NCBI GenBank assembly: GCA_947034895.1
Contig: OX344761.1
Location: forward strand, 84,085,447-84,149,446
Direction of reading: 5' to 3'
DNA length: 64,000 nucleotides
From: Rhytidiadelphus loreus
Taxonomy: Eukaryota > Streptophyta > Bryopsida > Hypnales > Hylocomiaceae
Part shown: positions 7,671 through 18,235 of the stretch, in pieces
Position numbering within the stretch: the first letter of the stretch is position 1
Layout: each line of letters opens with the position of its first letter
Program-made: the position numbers and the translations under genes
Notes under the pieces: model-generated
The model's database searches: none
The model's input: only the letters and a program-made list of their open reading frames with translations
Told to the model about the DNA's origin: nothing

Positions 7671-9569
7671 TGTTCCTGCATTGAATCGATATTGAAAGCA
7701 AAGAGATAGTGTTAATGTAATTGGTAGTGTGTTACATCTAAGGTAGCTATGTTTAGGAGTGTCAAATTTTTTTGAGCCAATAAGCATTTGGATTTGGGAT
7801 AAGTATTTGATTGGTTTGACGGTTGTCATGTGGTTCACTGCAATGGGGTATTTGTACTTTTTTAATTGTGTAGAGTTTTTTACAAGAGCCCTCCCGGGGG
7901 TTAAGAACTCCCGAGCATGAGTGGGAATGAAAAAGAAATCTATAGAGAGAATATAGATGGATTTGGGAGATAACAAAAATGTGATATCTTTTAATGTTCT
8001 AAGTATTCCTAAAGCATTGTCATTGGGATGGTTTGGATATTTAGTATGTAGAAAAGCCTTCCCAAGGGCAGGGAGCTCTTGGGCGTGAGTGGGCTTAAGT
8101 ATTTGTTGCAAATATGGAATAATAATAAAGTTATGGGACTCAATTTGCTTTGCTAAAGTGAGATATAGGAGCTTTGTTAGTAAAATTGCAGGGATATTGC
8201 TATAACTTCCTGAGAATTTATTACAAACCCTCCCGGCGGCGTCGAGTTGCCGGGCATGATTGGGTTTGTAGGTAATACTCATGGGAGAAGTTTTTAAGAC
8301 AAGCCTATGGAAGGCAAGGAGAGTAACATATCGAGTTCTACGCAAGGATTTGAAGAGTTTTGTTTTGTATGAATATGGAAGGCTGAAATTGACTTGTTTC
8401 TGCTGAAAACGAAGAAGTTTGTTCATGAAATCAAAAGAAAAGGAGGTTTGGGTGAGTCTAATACCTTTGGTTGCAGGGCGTGTTGCTGTACGTGTGGATT
8501 GTGGTGGCGGTGTAGCAAATCGTGGCCGCAGCGGTGGTGAGTCCGGGGAGTCAACTGGGGTGGACAACAAGGTTGAACTGGAGGGGCGCGGTAGGTGCGG
8601 CAGACTCGGCAGGCGCGGCAAGCTCGGCAGGCACAGCAACGTTGAATTTGCAGTTGGATTGCGGTGGTGTAGCAGGGGTGTTGTGGAGCTTGTTGCAGGT
8701 GGATGCGATTTGGAGCTTGCTGCAGGCGGGCGCGATTTAGAACTTGCTGCCGACGGGGCTGGGGTTGGAGGTGCTACTCGGGAGATGCGATGTTTCTTCT
8801 TCGAGTGATCTATCGGCTTGCAGTTGCTACGCTGGCTCTTCATACGGTTGAGGGTGGCGGAGGTGGCGGCTGCAGAGAGTGGGAGCGATGCAGAATTGCG
8901 ATGACTTGGGAAGGTGGAGACAGCCGGGGTGTTGCAGACGAGTCTGCGATTGTGATGAAGGTTGGCTGTTCGGGGGTGGTGGGAGACCGGGATGTTGCAC
9001 AGGTATCGACGATTGAACGGAGCAGGTAGCGGTGATGAATCAAGAATGTATCCAGTTGTTGCTCGTAGAAGAGAAAGAGGGAGTGTTGTGCGGTAATGCT
9101 CTGGGTTTATAGTGTGCTTGGTGTTCGCGAGTATGGTGCTTTTGGTGACTGTGAGATGACTGTAGCAAAAATAGAAAAGTGTCCAACAAGTAAGGAAAGC
9201 AAGGAAGGCAGGGGTGAGGTAACCTGGCGGTGGGTGTGCCACCGCAGTTTGAATCTGCATGCGTCCGGGGTTGGAAGAAAGCGCGAAAGTTGGGGTGGAG
9301 GGTGGCGTTGCAACGGCAGTCCGGGGGGAAACAACGACATGCAAACTGGAGTTGTAGCGGCAGATCTTGGAGAAATCTGACAGACTCTCACTTGTGCGAT
9401 TTTGTGCAACAAAAACACTTCCTCTCCAGCCGCTCAGTTCGGGGAAGCATTCCCAACACTTGCTGCAAATCCAACGCTCAGGTGAGATCCCGATTTTTCG
9501 GATCTGTCTAACTTCCACAGTTTGACATCGATGTTGGTGGAGCTTCAGCTCTACGGACCGCAACTCCAC
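7671..9569 (-). other. Open 5' leader of the LINE
   Basis: The ORF1 frame is open for another 633 codons upstream, to 9569. The translation is Ser/Pro/Thr/Arg-rich (about 8480-8800) with repeated short units such as PAASSKS and lacks conserved-looking domains. I read it as 5' untranslated/promoter sequence that happens to be open, although an N-terminal extension of ORF1p is possible. The GC-rich block 8460-8760 stands out from the AT-rich surroundings. Confidence 0.5.
7887..8264 (-). repeat. Three degenerate blocks, about 170-base spacing, in the LINE leader
   Basis: Three related blocks occur near 7887-7925, 8060-8096 and 8228-8264. In the ORF1 frame they read PNHARQLDAAGR, PTHAQELPALGK and PTHAREFLTPGR. 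On the plus strand each ends in a GAGTGGG- or GATTGGG-like sequence. Even spacing suggests three old tandem monomers of about 170 bases, comparable to promoter monomers in the 5' region of some mammalian L1 elements. Confidence 0.55.
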
Positions 9570-9690
9570 GTTTTTGCCCTCCTGACGCCCAGCTCGTCAT
9601 GGACTGCCGCAGGCGCCACCCCTGCCCCGGCTCAAGCTTAGCCGCACCTCATCAGGTCGCTCCGCTGCTTAGCGTCCACAGAGTCTATTG

Positions 9691-9832
9691 TAAATTGAAG
9701 GTTATAACTAAAGAGGAGTGTCCACAATTAAAGCGTCCCCTGCCACTATTTTGCTGCTCTGAAATTTGCCTATATAATGCATATGGCCATTATTTTTTTG
9801 AATAATCTTTGGCATCATGGATTGGCACTCTC
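9691..9832. other. Flank between LINE and first TTAA element
   Basis: AT-rich sequence with no gene-like signal; it probably contains the LINE 5' junction, which cannot be placed exactly. Confidence 0.4.
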
Positions 9833-9836
9833 TTAA

Positions 9837-10781
9837 CCCCTAAAGGACCAAACTGCCTTTTTTGGCAACATAGCAATTTTGGGCAGCTCAGTACGAATGG
9901 AGTTTATTTGTTTTTTCTTTGTAATTTTCACACAACATTTTCCCGAGGAGCAGCTTTAAGGCGCAACAATTTTCATAGCTTTTGAATACATAGAAAAAAA
10001 GTTATTCAATGAAATGTAATTTTCTATGCTCGGCGGGCAGCCCAAAAAAAATTCTGAATTTTTTGAAAAAACATTTTTTTCAAAACTGAAAATTTGAAAT
10101 TAGTTCATTAGGTTTATACGTATGTGGAAAGCTTTGAATCACTCCATTCCGATCAACGAGTCAAAAGTTATGAGGCTTTTTAGTTTGCGGGCAATTTCTA
10201 GTTTTGTTGGATTCTCTACTCTAAAATAAACTTTCAAATCCATTATTGAGCTCAATTTTCAATATTTTTTGAAAAAAACAACAACATTGGATGTAGGTTG
10301 TTCATTACAACATTACAACCATTGGGATTCTCATTTTACAATTCCATAAATAAATTATTAACAATTTAGTGTTTTGAATCATTTTGTAGTTCTTTCTATT
10401 TACTATTCTTTTTCTACATGTTGTACAATTACAAACGATCTCAAAATTTTCAAGCATGTAGCCAACTTGCCTTGAAAAATGAATTTGAAGAGTAACCACC
10501 ATTTTTGACATTTTTGTATACCAATATGACCTTGTGAGGGGCAGCTGCCCGGTTTTTCGCAGGGAAGAAAATTGGATTTTTGCAAATTCAAATGCTAATA
10601 TCTTCCAATCTACATGGCGGAATATTCTGAAAATTTTTCCACATGTTTTCAAACAAGTTTTCTACAAGATCCTATGGTTACATGTGCCTAAAAAATCAAA
10701 TTTTCTAAAATTTGGTCCTTGTAATGGAAATGGCAGTTTTGGAGTGTTTTTGGTGAAAACATAGTCCAATACCTTTAGGGG
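9837..10781 (+). mobile_element. TTAA-flanked inverted-repeat element, copy 1 (form A)
   Basis: Bounded by TTAA at 9833-9836 and 10782-10785. The left end is CCCCTAAAGGACC and the right end is CCTTTAGGGG. Just inside the left end is the form-A signature GGCAACATAGCAATTTTGGG; at the right end is the shared signature AAATGGCAGTTTTGGAG. There is no transposase-like frame. TTAA duplication and C-rich tips are typical of piggyBac-type transposition; Kolobok elements also use TTAA. Length 945. Confidence 0.85.
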
Positions 10782-10785
10782 TTAA

Positions 10786-12515
10786 CTAGAGCTTGAAATG
10801 CTTGCTCAAGCATAGCTTCGACCGAGTAATCAGAGATATACTTTCACTTCCTACATCGGCATCTTTACTTCCTCAAAGTTCTGTTAAGGCAGGAATGATT
10901 TTAAAACAGAAGAATTGCTCTTTACATGCCGAAAAGGGCTGGAATGATTCACATCTGTATTGATAAGCGTATCCATCAATGACCTGTAATTTGGACCAGA
11001 GAACCAGTTGAATTGCGTGATCATCTATGCTTCTCTCATTTAGAGCTCCTACGTGACTGTGTGTGTCAATGTTTGGAGAGAATCACAAATTAGTTCATTG
11101 TTAGACGGTGCCTAAACTTGGGAAAATAATCAGTTGGAGTGCGAAAATGGAGGATCTGAAATGAAATTGGACAAAAAAATTGGGCTGATACTCGGGTTCT
11201 TGGAGGTGGGTATGTTCTTGGACAACGCAAGTGTTGCTTTAGGGTTGTGGCCATCGAGGGGCTTGGATACTCTCATTTAGCACCTTTGCATGTGCATAGA
11301 AGACTGATGGTGTGGATTAGAACAATAGGTTTCATCACCATCACTTGTACAAGAGTAAGTTACAAGTGTTGTTGTAAATAATTACACTTGCAATAATTAC
11401 TACAATCACATTAGATAGGAATAGATGAAAAGAAAAAAGAAAAGAATATTCTACTAGGCCACAATAAATTATGATTGTCAAAGGCAATTAGATTTTGACT
11501 TTGATCACTAACTAACATGTAGCTAAGTTCTCCCCACAGAGATAATTTGGGATAAGTCGTGAAAATGTCTCCCTAAGAGGAATCAAAAGCTTATTTTTTT
11601 ACTGCAATTTGTGTTGATGAATTTTTGAAATTTTCTCTTTTCTTGGCTCAAAATTGGGTGCAGTCCATTTTTGCCTTTTTTGAGCAAAGCAAGCTTATTC
11701 GATGGGATTGGGTTGCTTGCAACCATATTTTGTTGTCAATCCAAAAAGAACATGAGTTAAAATAGAATGATATTCAGATTATTTATTGAATGATTATCCT
11801 TTCAATGTAGTGTTCCATTGGGATGCAAAAAGAGGCTTGGGAAGTAGGTATCTAGTAGTAAATTCTTACTTAAGCCAATTTTTATAAAGTAATGACACCT
11901 AATTGTGACCAGTTTGCAAAAATGACCAATCTAGATGGTTGCCTTAATTGCAAACTCTCTAAATATAAATACCTTTGGTCTATTTTGGTTCTATCTATTT
12001 TGAGCACTTTGAAAAGTGATAGTTTATTCTTACATTGTCCTAGAAAAGCAAACAAAGAGAATTTCAAAATCTTTTTGAACTCCAACAAGATCTAACAAAA
12101 ATTGGACAATTTTGAAAATGAAAACTATGCTCAAGTGCTTTAGTTATTTAAAGAACCACCAAGTTGATATTGAAAATTGTCATTGTAGCAAATCTAACAA
12201 ATGAATAGGAGTGATTTTTTTTGTTTTCTTATTGGAAATGCAACACACTCTAGAGTGCAGGCAAGTAAATTATTCAGATGTGATCATCCATTCTTCATTC
12301 ATTCATAATATTATCTAGAAATAGTAAATTGCATCCAAATATAGGTGAATCTCATATTTTTTATAGATGATTTTGGTAATTTTAGCCACTTTTTTGTCCT
12401 TTTTTCTAATGTAATGGGAGCCCATTCAAAAATCAGGTAAGATTTTGGTGATTATTCATGAACAAAAATATCATTAATGAACTAATCGCAGAGTGTAACC
12501 AAGTACAAAAAAGCA
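10786..12515. other. Gene-free AT-rich stretch
   Basis: No supported gene. A stretch near 11190-11330 (frame containing GYVLGQRKCCFRVVAIEGLG) is faintly protein-like but short and bounded by stops. The remainder is simple AT-rich sequence. Confidence 0.4.
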
Positions 12516-12519
12516 TTAA

Positions 12520-13446
12520 CCCCTAAAGGACCGGGCCATTCTTCTGTCAAAAACTACTCAAAACTGCCATTTCTGCTGCATTCATCCAAAAAAACAAAAC
12601 AAAATACTTTTTTTAGAATCTAATCATAAGATCTTGTACTTTACTAGTCAAGGATCGTGTGGTAAAAATTTCATGGAGTTTGACTGTACAGATTGAAAGA
12701 TATTAGCATTCAAAGTTGAAAAAAGTAAGTTTTTTTGAACATTGACCTGCAATTTCAGATGACTTTGAATGCCATTTGTTAAATTTTTTTGCACCGTACG
12801 TGGACCTTGACTTAAAAAAAAATTGTGTTGAAGAATCGAGTTGAAAGTCTAGAAAAAAAATAAAGAAAAAACAAGCTTGATTTTCATTCTTTAAAAAATT
12901 ATTAAGTAGAAGTAGTTTCAAGATTGAAAAAAAAACTAAATCATTAATAGCTCTAAAATGGGATTGAAATACAATAATCTGAAAGGTGAGATTGTTCTAA
13001 ATAGAAAACTTAACCTTGTCAAAAAAAAAATTGTGAAAAATTGTGAAAAGTGCATTCAAAATTGAATCATGTAAGTTATTTTTTCAAAAAGATGCTCAAA
13101 TTGCCCGAAAAACAAGATTGTTCATAACTTTCACATTACTAATCCAAATGGGATGAATCAAAGCTTCACATTTAGAAAAAAATATGGTCTTTAAGAAGAA
13201 AAAAATTAAAAAATTCATTTCAATTTTTTGTAGATTTCTTTTTCTGCCCGGTGACGTGAAAATTATGTTTACGATGCCATAACTTTTGCTCCGGGGCACC
13301 AATTGAAATAAAATTTATATTCCCACGAAGATAATAAGTTTTCCTATCTTATGAAAAAGTTTCAAAAAGTTTCACTAAAAATTGAGATCATAAGAACCTG
13401 ACCAAAATCCATTTTGTCCCTCGAGGGGACAATGGTCTTTTAGGGG
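12520..13446 (-). mobile_element. TTAA-flanked element, copy 2 (form B)
   Basis: TTAA at 12516-12519 and 13447-13450. Left tip CCCCTAAAGGACC, right tip TTTTAGGGG. The shared end (AAAACTGCCATTTCTGCTG) is on the left, so it is inverted relative to copy 1. Its other end has the form-B palindrome GTCCCTCGAGGGGAC in place of the form-A GGCAACATAG signature. Length 927, no open frame of note. Confidence 0.85.
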
Positions 13447-13563
13447 TTAACTACTATAGGCAAGTACAATGTATAGCCACCAAAGATTTTTGAAACTTTC
13501 TAAAATTTTGGTTGCATCAAGTTGAAGTTTGAGGATGTAGCTTAAGCAAAGAATTAGTACCTA

Positions 13564-13788
13564 CACTAGAAGAAACCTATGTTTTTTGTGACGAGCCCTG
13601 ATTTTTTTCTAATGGATTTTTTTCTAATGTCTAAGTTGACATTTAGCTATTTTATGTTTTAATGATGTTTATTAGATCATTTGGATGTCATCAAAAACAT
13701 AATACCAACTAAATGTCAACTTAGACATAAAAAAAATCCATTAGAAAAAATCAAGGCTCGTCACAAAAAACATGGATTTCTCCTAGTG
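13564..13788. mobile_element. CACTA-type foldback MITE
   Basis: Starts CACTAGAAGAAACC and ends as its near-perfect inverse, ...CTCCTAGTG. The inverted repeats are about 85 bases long (both arms contain TTTTTTGTGACGAGCC), leaving a loop of only about 55 bases. CACTA tips identify the CACTA (EnSpm) superfamily. The expected 3-base duplication is imperfect (CTA left, CAA right). Confidence 0.8.
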
Positions 13789-13791
13789 CAA

Positions 13792-14154
13792 AATCACTTA
13801 TGATAAGTACACCCTAAACCAACAACATAAGCAATTCACCATGGTTCTATTATCATATTGAATTTTTTTTTGTAGGGTCTTGTTGGTAGTCAAAAGACAA
13901 TTCTAGATTCTCTTATAATGCAATTTTTGAAAATCTTTTGAATAAACTATGAATTTTCAAAGTGCTAAGATTAGGTGTTTCTAAAACCAATACTAAACTC
14001 TCATGAATAGTGGTAGTACATTTTAGGCAAGAATTTATAGATATTGCTTTGAGAAAGGTGTTGGTTTAATTTAGGTGTAATTACCTTAATAGATTGTCAA
14101 ATTTGACCTTGTAAAGCGAATTCATACATTAATATTGAAGAACAAAAGTTGCAT
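13792..14154. other. Gene-free AT-rich stretch
   Basis: I see no gene, RNA or repeat signal that can be supported here. Confidence 0.4.
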
Positions 14155-14705
14155 GCTACTAGGTTTATACAAACATTAGATGAGATCGGGGGGGCTGGAG
14201 GGACGATTTTGGCATGTTCTTAGCTCCGTTCCCCCCGGTCTCATCGAACACTAGTGTCAAATATTTTCTTTTTTCAAAACAAAATTTTTAAAATCCTTGA
14301 AATGAAAAACTAAGTTTAATTTTTTTTTGCAAAAAAAGTGACCTGACGGTCTCTCGGCTAGGTCAGCGTAGCTTACAAATGGCATGTTTCAGCGGGGTTC
14401 CAAATGGGAACTCGCAACCCTTCAGAGTAGCAAAAGAACATGTAATGTGCTACGGACATTAGAGTGAATTGTAAAGAGGGAGGAAACCAAGGTTTTTTTT
14501 CCTTTAGAATAGCAAAAACCAAACCACTAGGGATCAACCTCCTTTTAGGTACAAATTGAACTCTTTTGAGTTTTGTCCTTAGTTTTGCTTCCATCAATGA
14601 GTCAGTATTCAAAAGCATGTGACATGTGGGACAACGCATTGTGTAATCAATTTCAAGAGGGGTTATGCTTTTTAGTCCAATTGTAAGTGTTGCATTTTGA
14701 GCCAT
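14155..14705. repeat. Dispersed repeat with GACCTG...CAGGTC-like hairpin, copy 1
   Basis: Shares with 57840-58230 a block reading GACCTGRCRGTCTCTCGGCY then AGGTCAGC, followed about 30 bases later by GTTTCAGCGG and GGGAACTCGCARCCCT. The left part (14180-14245) is a foldback with a G7 run facing a C6 run (GATGAGATCGGGGGG against CCCCCCGGTCTCATC). A 110-codon minus-strand frame (14705-14373, starting MAQNATLTIGLKS, with CPTCH) covers the right part. I do not recognise it; because it lies inside a repeat it may be a piece of transposon coding sequence. Confidence 0.5.
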
Positions 14706-14830
14706 GTTGATTGTGGTTGAACATACTTTACTCCTTTTGTTAACCCATATGCTAACAAATGAACTACAATATCATTGAGTTAAATAGATTCCACCCCCAC
14801 CAGTACGTAAAATACTCCGAGCAACGTTTG

Positions 14831-14898
14831 TAACGGTTACGTCCTGTGCAGGGCATTATCAACATGATTGCTGTAAGGGTTACGTCCTATGCAGGGCT
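14831..14898 (+). repeat. Two direct copies of GGTTACGTCCTRTGCAGGGC
   Basis: The 20-base unit occurs at about 14836-14855 and again at 14878-14897, 42 bases apart, in an otherwise unremarkable region about 0.8 kb upstream of the P450 start. Both contain ACGT, the core of many plant bZIP binding sites, so a cis-element role is possible but unproven. Confidence 0.5.
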
Positions 14899-15437
14899 TT
14901 GCCTCAAAGCGCACAGAAAAAGACTGATGCACAATTGTCATCAATTCAAATGAATGGGCCCATATATTAACACTAACGTTCAATATTGTCCACTTAATTT
15001 CTATGGGTCATTGTCCTGCAACAAGGTATGACTCAAATTTCAAAAGATGAGGATGCTGAAACTGACCCACGTTTTTCATGTTCACTTGAATAATCAACTT
15101 TCTACTACTAGAGGTTGTGCACCCCCACAGGCTATATAATGGGAGCCAATGTGCAGTGCCATTAGCATACTGTCTCACTTATATTGTTTGAGCAACAATG
15201 GGCACCTGCAGCCCAATTTGAGCTTGTCAGACACTCAGACTGACTGTGAATTCTGAGTTGACTTCCGGAACATCACTTGTTGCGAATGCATTCAAATTGT
15301 GTGCAAGCTAGCCTGACCATCAATCTTCGCGGCCATGGTGACAATGATGATGCCTTCGGGAGTTTGGAGTGTACACTTCCCTTCTCTTCTCTTTTTCTGC
15401 TTTCCAAACAGTCTTATGCGGGCTCTCTTTCTCTTTA

Positions 15438-15680
15438 GTGTGGATATCAGTTGTAGCCTCAAAAATTTGCTCAATCTAGATATATAAATGCGTCAGAGGT
15501 CAGTTTAGTCTCAAACGTTTTCTCAAAGTAGTTATTATGCTCCACAGATTGCATGTGCGGATATATCAGTTAAATCTCAAAAATTTGCTCAAACTACATC
15601 TCCACTAGACGTGCGACCATAGCTAAAAGAATGTGTGGATTTCAGTTGAATGAGTTTCAAAATGTCTGCTCAAATTAGTT
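15438..15680 (+). promoter_or_regulatory. P450 upstream region: degenerate tandem repeats and TATA-like box
   Basis: Four related units start near 15438, 15497, 15554 and 15631. The core is GTGYGGATWTCAGTT followed by CTCAAAAATTTGCTCAA. The last unit reaches to within about 25 bases of the P450 start codon. A TATATAAA box lies at about 15480-15487, about 200 bases before the ATG. The repeats could be promoter modules, or simply an old tandem duplication. Confidence 0.45.
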
Positions 15681-15683
15681 GCT

Positions 15684-17773
15684 GTGTGCAACTACATGAA
15701 TGTGGCGCTACTGCTGTTGGTGCAGGTTGTCGGTGCAGTGGTGCTTGGCATTCTTCTGCTTGCCAAGTTGCTCGCAAGCAGCAAACACAAGAATTTGCCT
15801 CCAGGCCCATGGGGTCTTCCCTTCATGGGTTCCTTGCACCTGTTGGGCAAATTCCCACAACGGGATTTTGCCAAACTGGCCGAGACTTATGGGCCGTTGA
15901 TGTCCCTATGGTTGGGGCCAAAGTTAGTTGTGGTGGCTACCTCCGTTGAGGCAGCGGAGGAGATTCTCAAGACTCAAGGCTCCAATTTTTCAAACCGAAT
16001 TCCAACTTCTATTTCAAATGTGATTCTTCCTGGAGGTTTGTATTGAGTTGCCTCCTCTTGCTCCCCTTGAGTGACATCTCCAATCTTAAGTACTTCTAGA
16101 TAGTTTCTTATTAGAGTTGTAGGCATTTGAAAGTCCTTCATTTCTAAAATTGAATTGAAAATATTTTTATTTTAGTCCTTTTTAAATTCAATTTTGTAGT
16201 TTGAAACCCATCGTTTTTAACCATTGTGGCTATATTTGATATCAGATATAGCCATGTCATCAGACTCACATGTGAGGCTCCACTTGAAGAAGATACTACA
16301 CATACAACTCAACACCAACAAACAAGTTCAACTAGCAACAAATGTATGAATAGAAGAAATTGCTCATGTCATGCATGTAATTCCCCAAGATGGTGTCACA
16401 GTGGTGCCTGTGAGGAACTACATTGAAGTGGCCATAACTAATATCATGTCGCGCGTGATTCTCAAAAGGCGTTTCATGGCAGTGACTTCAAGAAAGAAAT
16501 GTGATGAACAAGAACTCGAGCAAGTGAGCAATTTTAGAAAGATTTTGTTTGGCATTGCCAAGTATGTTCAAAATATAAATCCAGGAGACTTCATCCCTAT
16601 AGTCAAGTGGATGGACATCTTTGGACACGAAAAAGGAATGCGAGAGTTGAGAGAGAAAATGGATGCTTTCATATCTCCAATTATATCTAAGCATGTTGTG
16701 CAACGAAAGAGTGGTTCTGTTTTTGTCAAAGATATGGTAGATGTCTTTTTAGACGAGATGGAGGATGAGACATTGCAATTTGACATTACCAATGACAACG
16801 TGAGGAGTACATTGTGGGTAAGAGTACAATTCCTTTTGATTAAATATTAGAGGCTATTGAGGGTTTATATATATTTTATTTTATTTTTATTCTAAGACTT
16901 CACCGTTTGAATTTTTGAAGTTAAGAAGTGAAAGATAGTCATAGGAGGACCACTTGAAGGAATTTTCATGTTGAGTTTGATGATTTTTTTGTTAGAAAAT
17001 TGTATAATGAAATTCATACATTAAGGTTACTATTTTCTTGTCAAAGTTTTTAAATTATATTGTTGATTTGCAGTCTTCAAGTTCATCTTGTAAATGGTTT
17101 TTTATAACACACCCTTATTTTTTCCTTCTCTTTTGAAAATCAGGATGCTTTTACAGCAAGTATAAGTACAACTACCGATACAATAGAATGGGCAATTGCG
17201 GAATGCATTCACAATCCGGTTGTGATGAAGAAGGTGCAAGCAGAGCTTGACATTGTTGTAGGCAAGTCTCGAAGAGTGGAAGATGCAGACATTCCTAAAC
17301 TCAAGTATTTACAAGCCATCGTCAAAAAAAACTTCCGTCTCCATCCGGTAGTCCCATTGTTAGTTCCTCATTCGAGTGATAAACCTTGTAAAGTTTTGGG
17401 GTATAATATACCAAGAAACACAGTGGTTTTTGTAAATGTTGCAGCAATTGCTCGAGATTCAAAGATGTGGGAGGATCCTATGACTTTCAAGCCTGAAAGA
17501 TTTTTGGATGGGATGCCTCATGCTCATATACAAGTTGAAGGCAAAAATATTGAGGTGCTACCGTTTGGAGTAGGGCGGAGACAATGTCCAGGCATCATGC
17601 TAGCTTCAACATTGGTTCACATTATGGTTGCAACTTTTATGCAATCTTTTGATTGGTCTCTTCCTAATGGTATGCAACCTATGGACTTAGATATGTCAGA
17701 GGAGGAAGGGGTTGCGCATGTGCTAGCTCATCCTTTGACTGCCATTCCAAAGGCTCGCTTGTCCATTCCTTAA
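15684..17773 (+). pseudogene. A-type cytochrome P450 pseudogene (three exons)
   Basis: Exons 15684-16035, 16246-16817 and 17144-17773 join in frame across GT...AG introns (phase 1, then phase 0) to about 517 codons, the normal length for a plant microsomal P450. Exon 1 has a hydrophobic N-terminal anchor (MNVALLLLVQVVGAVVLG) and the LPPGPWGLP hinge. Exon 3 has FKPERF and the haem-binding loop PFGVGRRQCPG with its Cys. Defects: an in-frame TGA at 16347-16349 where Arg (CGA) is likely; the ExxR motif reads KKNFR, with Lys for the essential Glu; the I-helix AGTDTS motif reads ASISTT; and the C-helix W-R is degraded (HVRLHL). Splice sites and reading frame are otherwise preserved, so inactivation is probably recent. 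Family: CYP71-clan-like; I do not assign a CYP number. Confidence 0.9.
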
Positions 17774-18231
17774 ATCAACTCCTTTGAATTAGCTATTTAT
17801 ACATAGGTTATTGTTTTCAATTAGTTTGCAAGTATCACACTTGGTATAGATATGCAATGAATATCATTTGTTAATTTTATATTAATGTTGTTCATTTTTA
17901 AGCTCATTATAATATGATTTTTTTTATTCATATATATTTCTACATATATGTTTCTCATATTTTAAATTTTTGGTGTTCAAATATATATAAAATTTTAAAA
18001 TTCTAGCTCATTTAGACAAACAATATGGAATTACAAATTTGCATTTATGTTTGCATTTGTATTTGCATTGTATTTTTGCTTGATATATCATGGGTCATTG
18101 CAAAAACGCTTCATGTCTTTGTCTCAAAAAGAGTGATTTCTATTAACAATGTTTATCATTGCTACCAATACTCTTTGTACTACTTAGATCATTCAAAACT
18201 TGGTATGCTTCATCCATTTTTTAAAGATATC
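17774..18231 (+). other. P450 3' flank
   Basis: Very AT-rich sequence after the P450 stop; it presumably holds the former 3' UTR. No other feature is seen. Confidence 0.4.
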
Positions 18232-18235
18232 TTAA

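Larger units (their letters stand above)
1..9690 (-). mobile_element. Non-LTR (LINE) retrotransposon, nearly full length, 3' end beyond window
   Basis: The minus strand carries, in order, an open leader (about 9569-7671), ORF1 (7670-5991), and ORF2 (5427-102) with 2A-like, APE endonuclease, reverse transcriptase, Cys-cluster, chromodomain-like and PCIF1-like segments. The ORF1-before-ORF2 order, the APE endonuclease and the absence of integrase or LTRs identify a LINE. ORF2 sits in three successive frames, so this copy has at least two frameshifts (near 2948 and near 1490). The sense strand is strikingly poor in G over the endonuclease and C-terminal parts, giving proteins rich in Thr, His, Asn, Pro and Gln; the RT core and ORF1 are less skewed. 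The 5' end is not resolved but GC-rich sequence stops near 9690. No poly(A) or target duplication is seen because the 3' end runs off position 1. Confidence 0.9.

Noticed and set aside
8419..9511. Long overlapping plus-strand frames (for example 8419-8808)
   Set aside because: They mirror the GC-rich, stop-poor leader of the minus-strand LINE and have Gly/Arg-rich low-complexity translations without domains.
1..9690. LTR retrotransposon or virus-like integration
   Set aside because: No LTRs, protease, integrase or capsid motifs; APE endonuclease and LINE-type RT instead.
14330..14440. SINE or tRNA-like promoter (TGGCCGAG box A and GGTTGCGAGTTCCC box B resemblance on the minus strand)
   Set aside because: The box order is reversed and the spacing is wrong for RNA polymerase III; no tRNA fold is seen.
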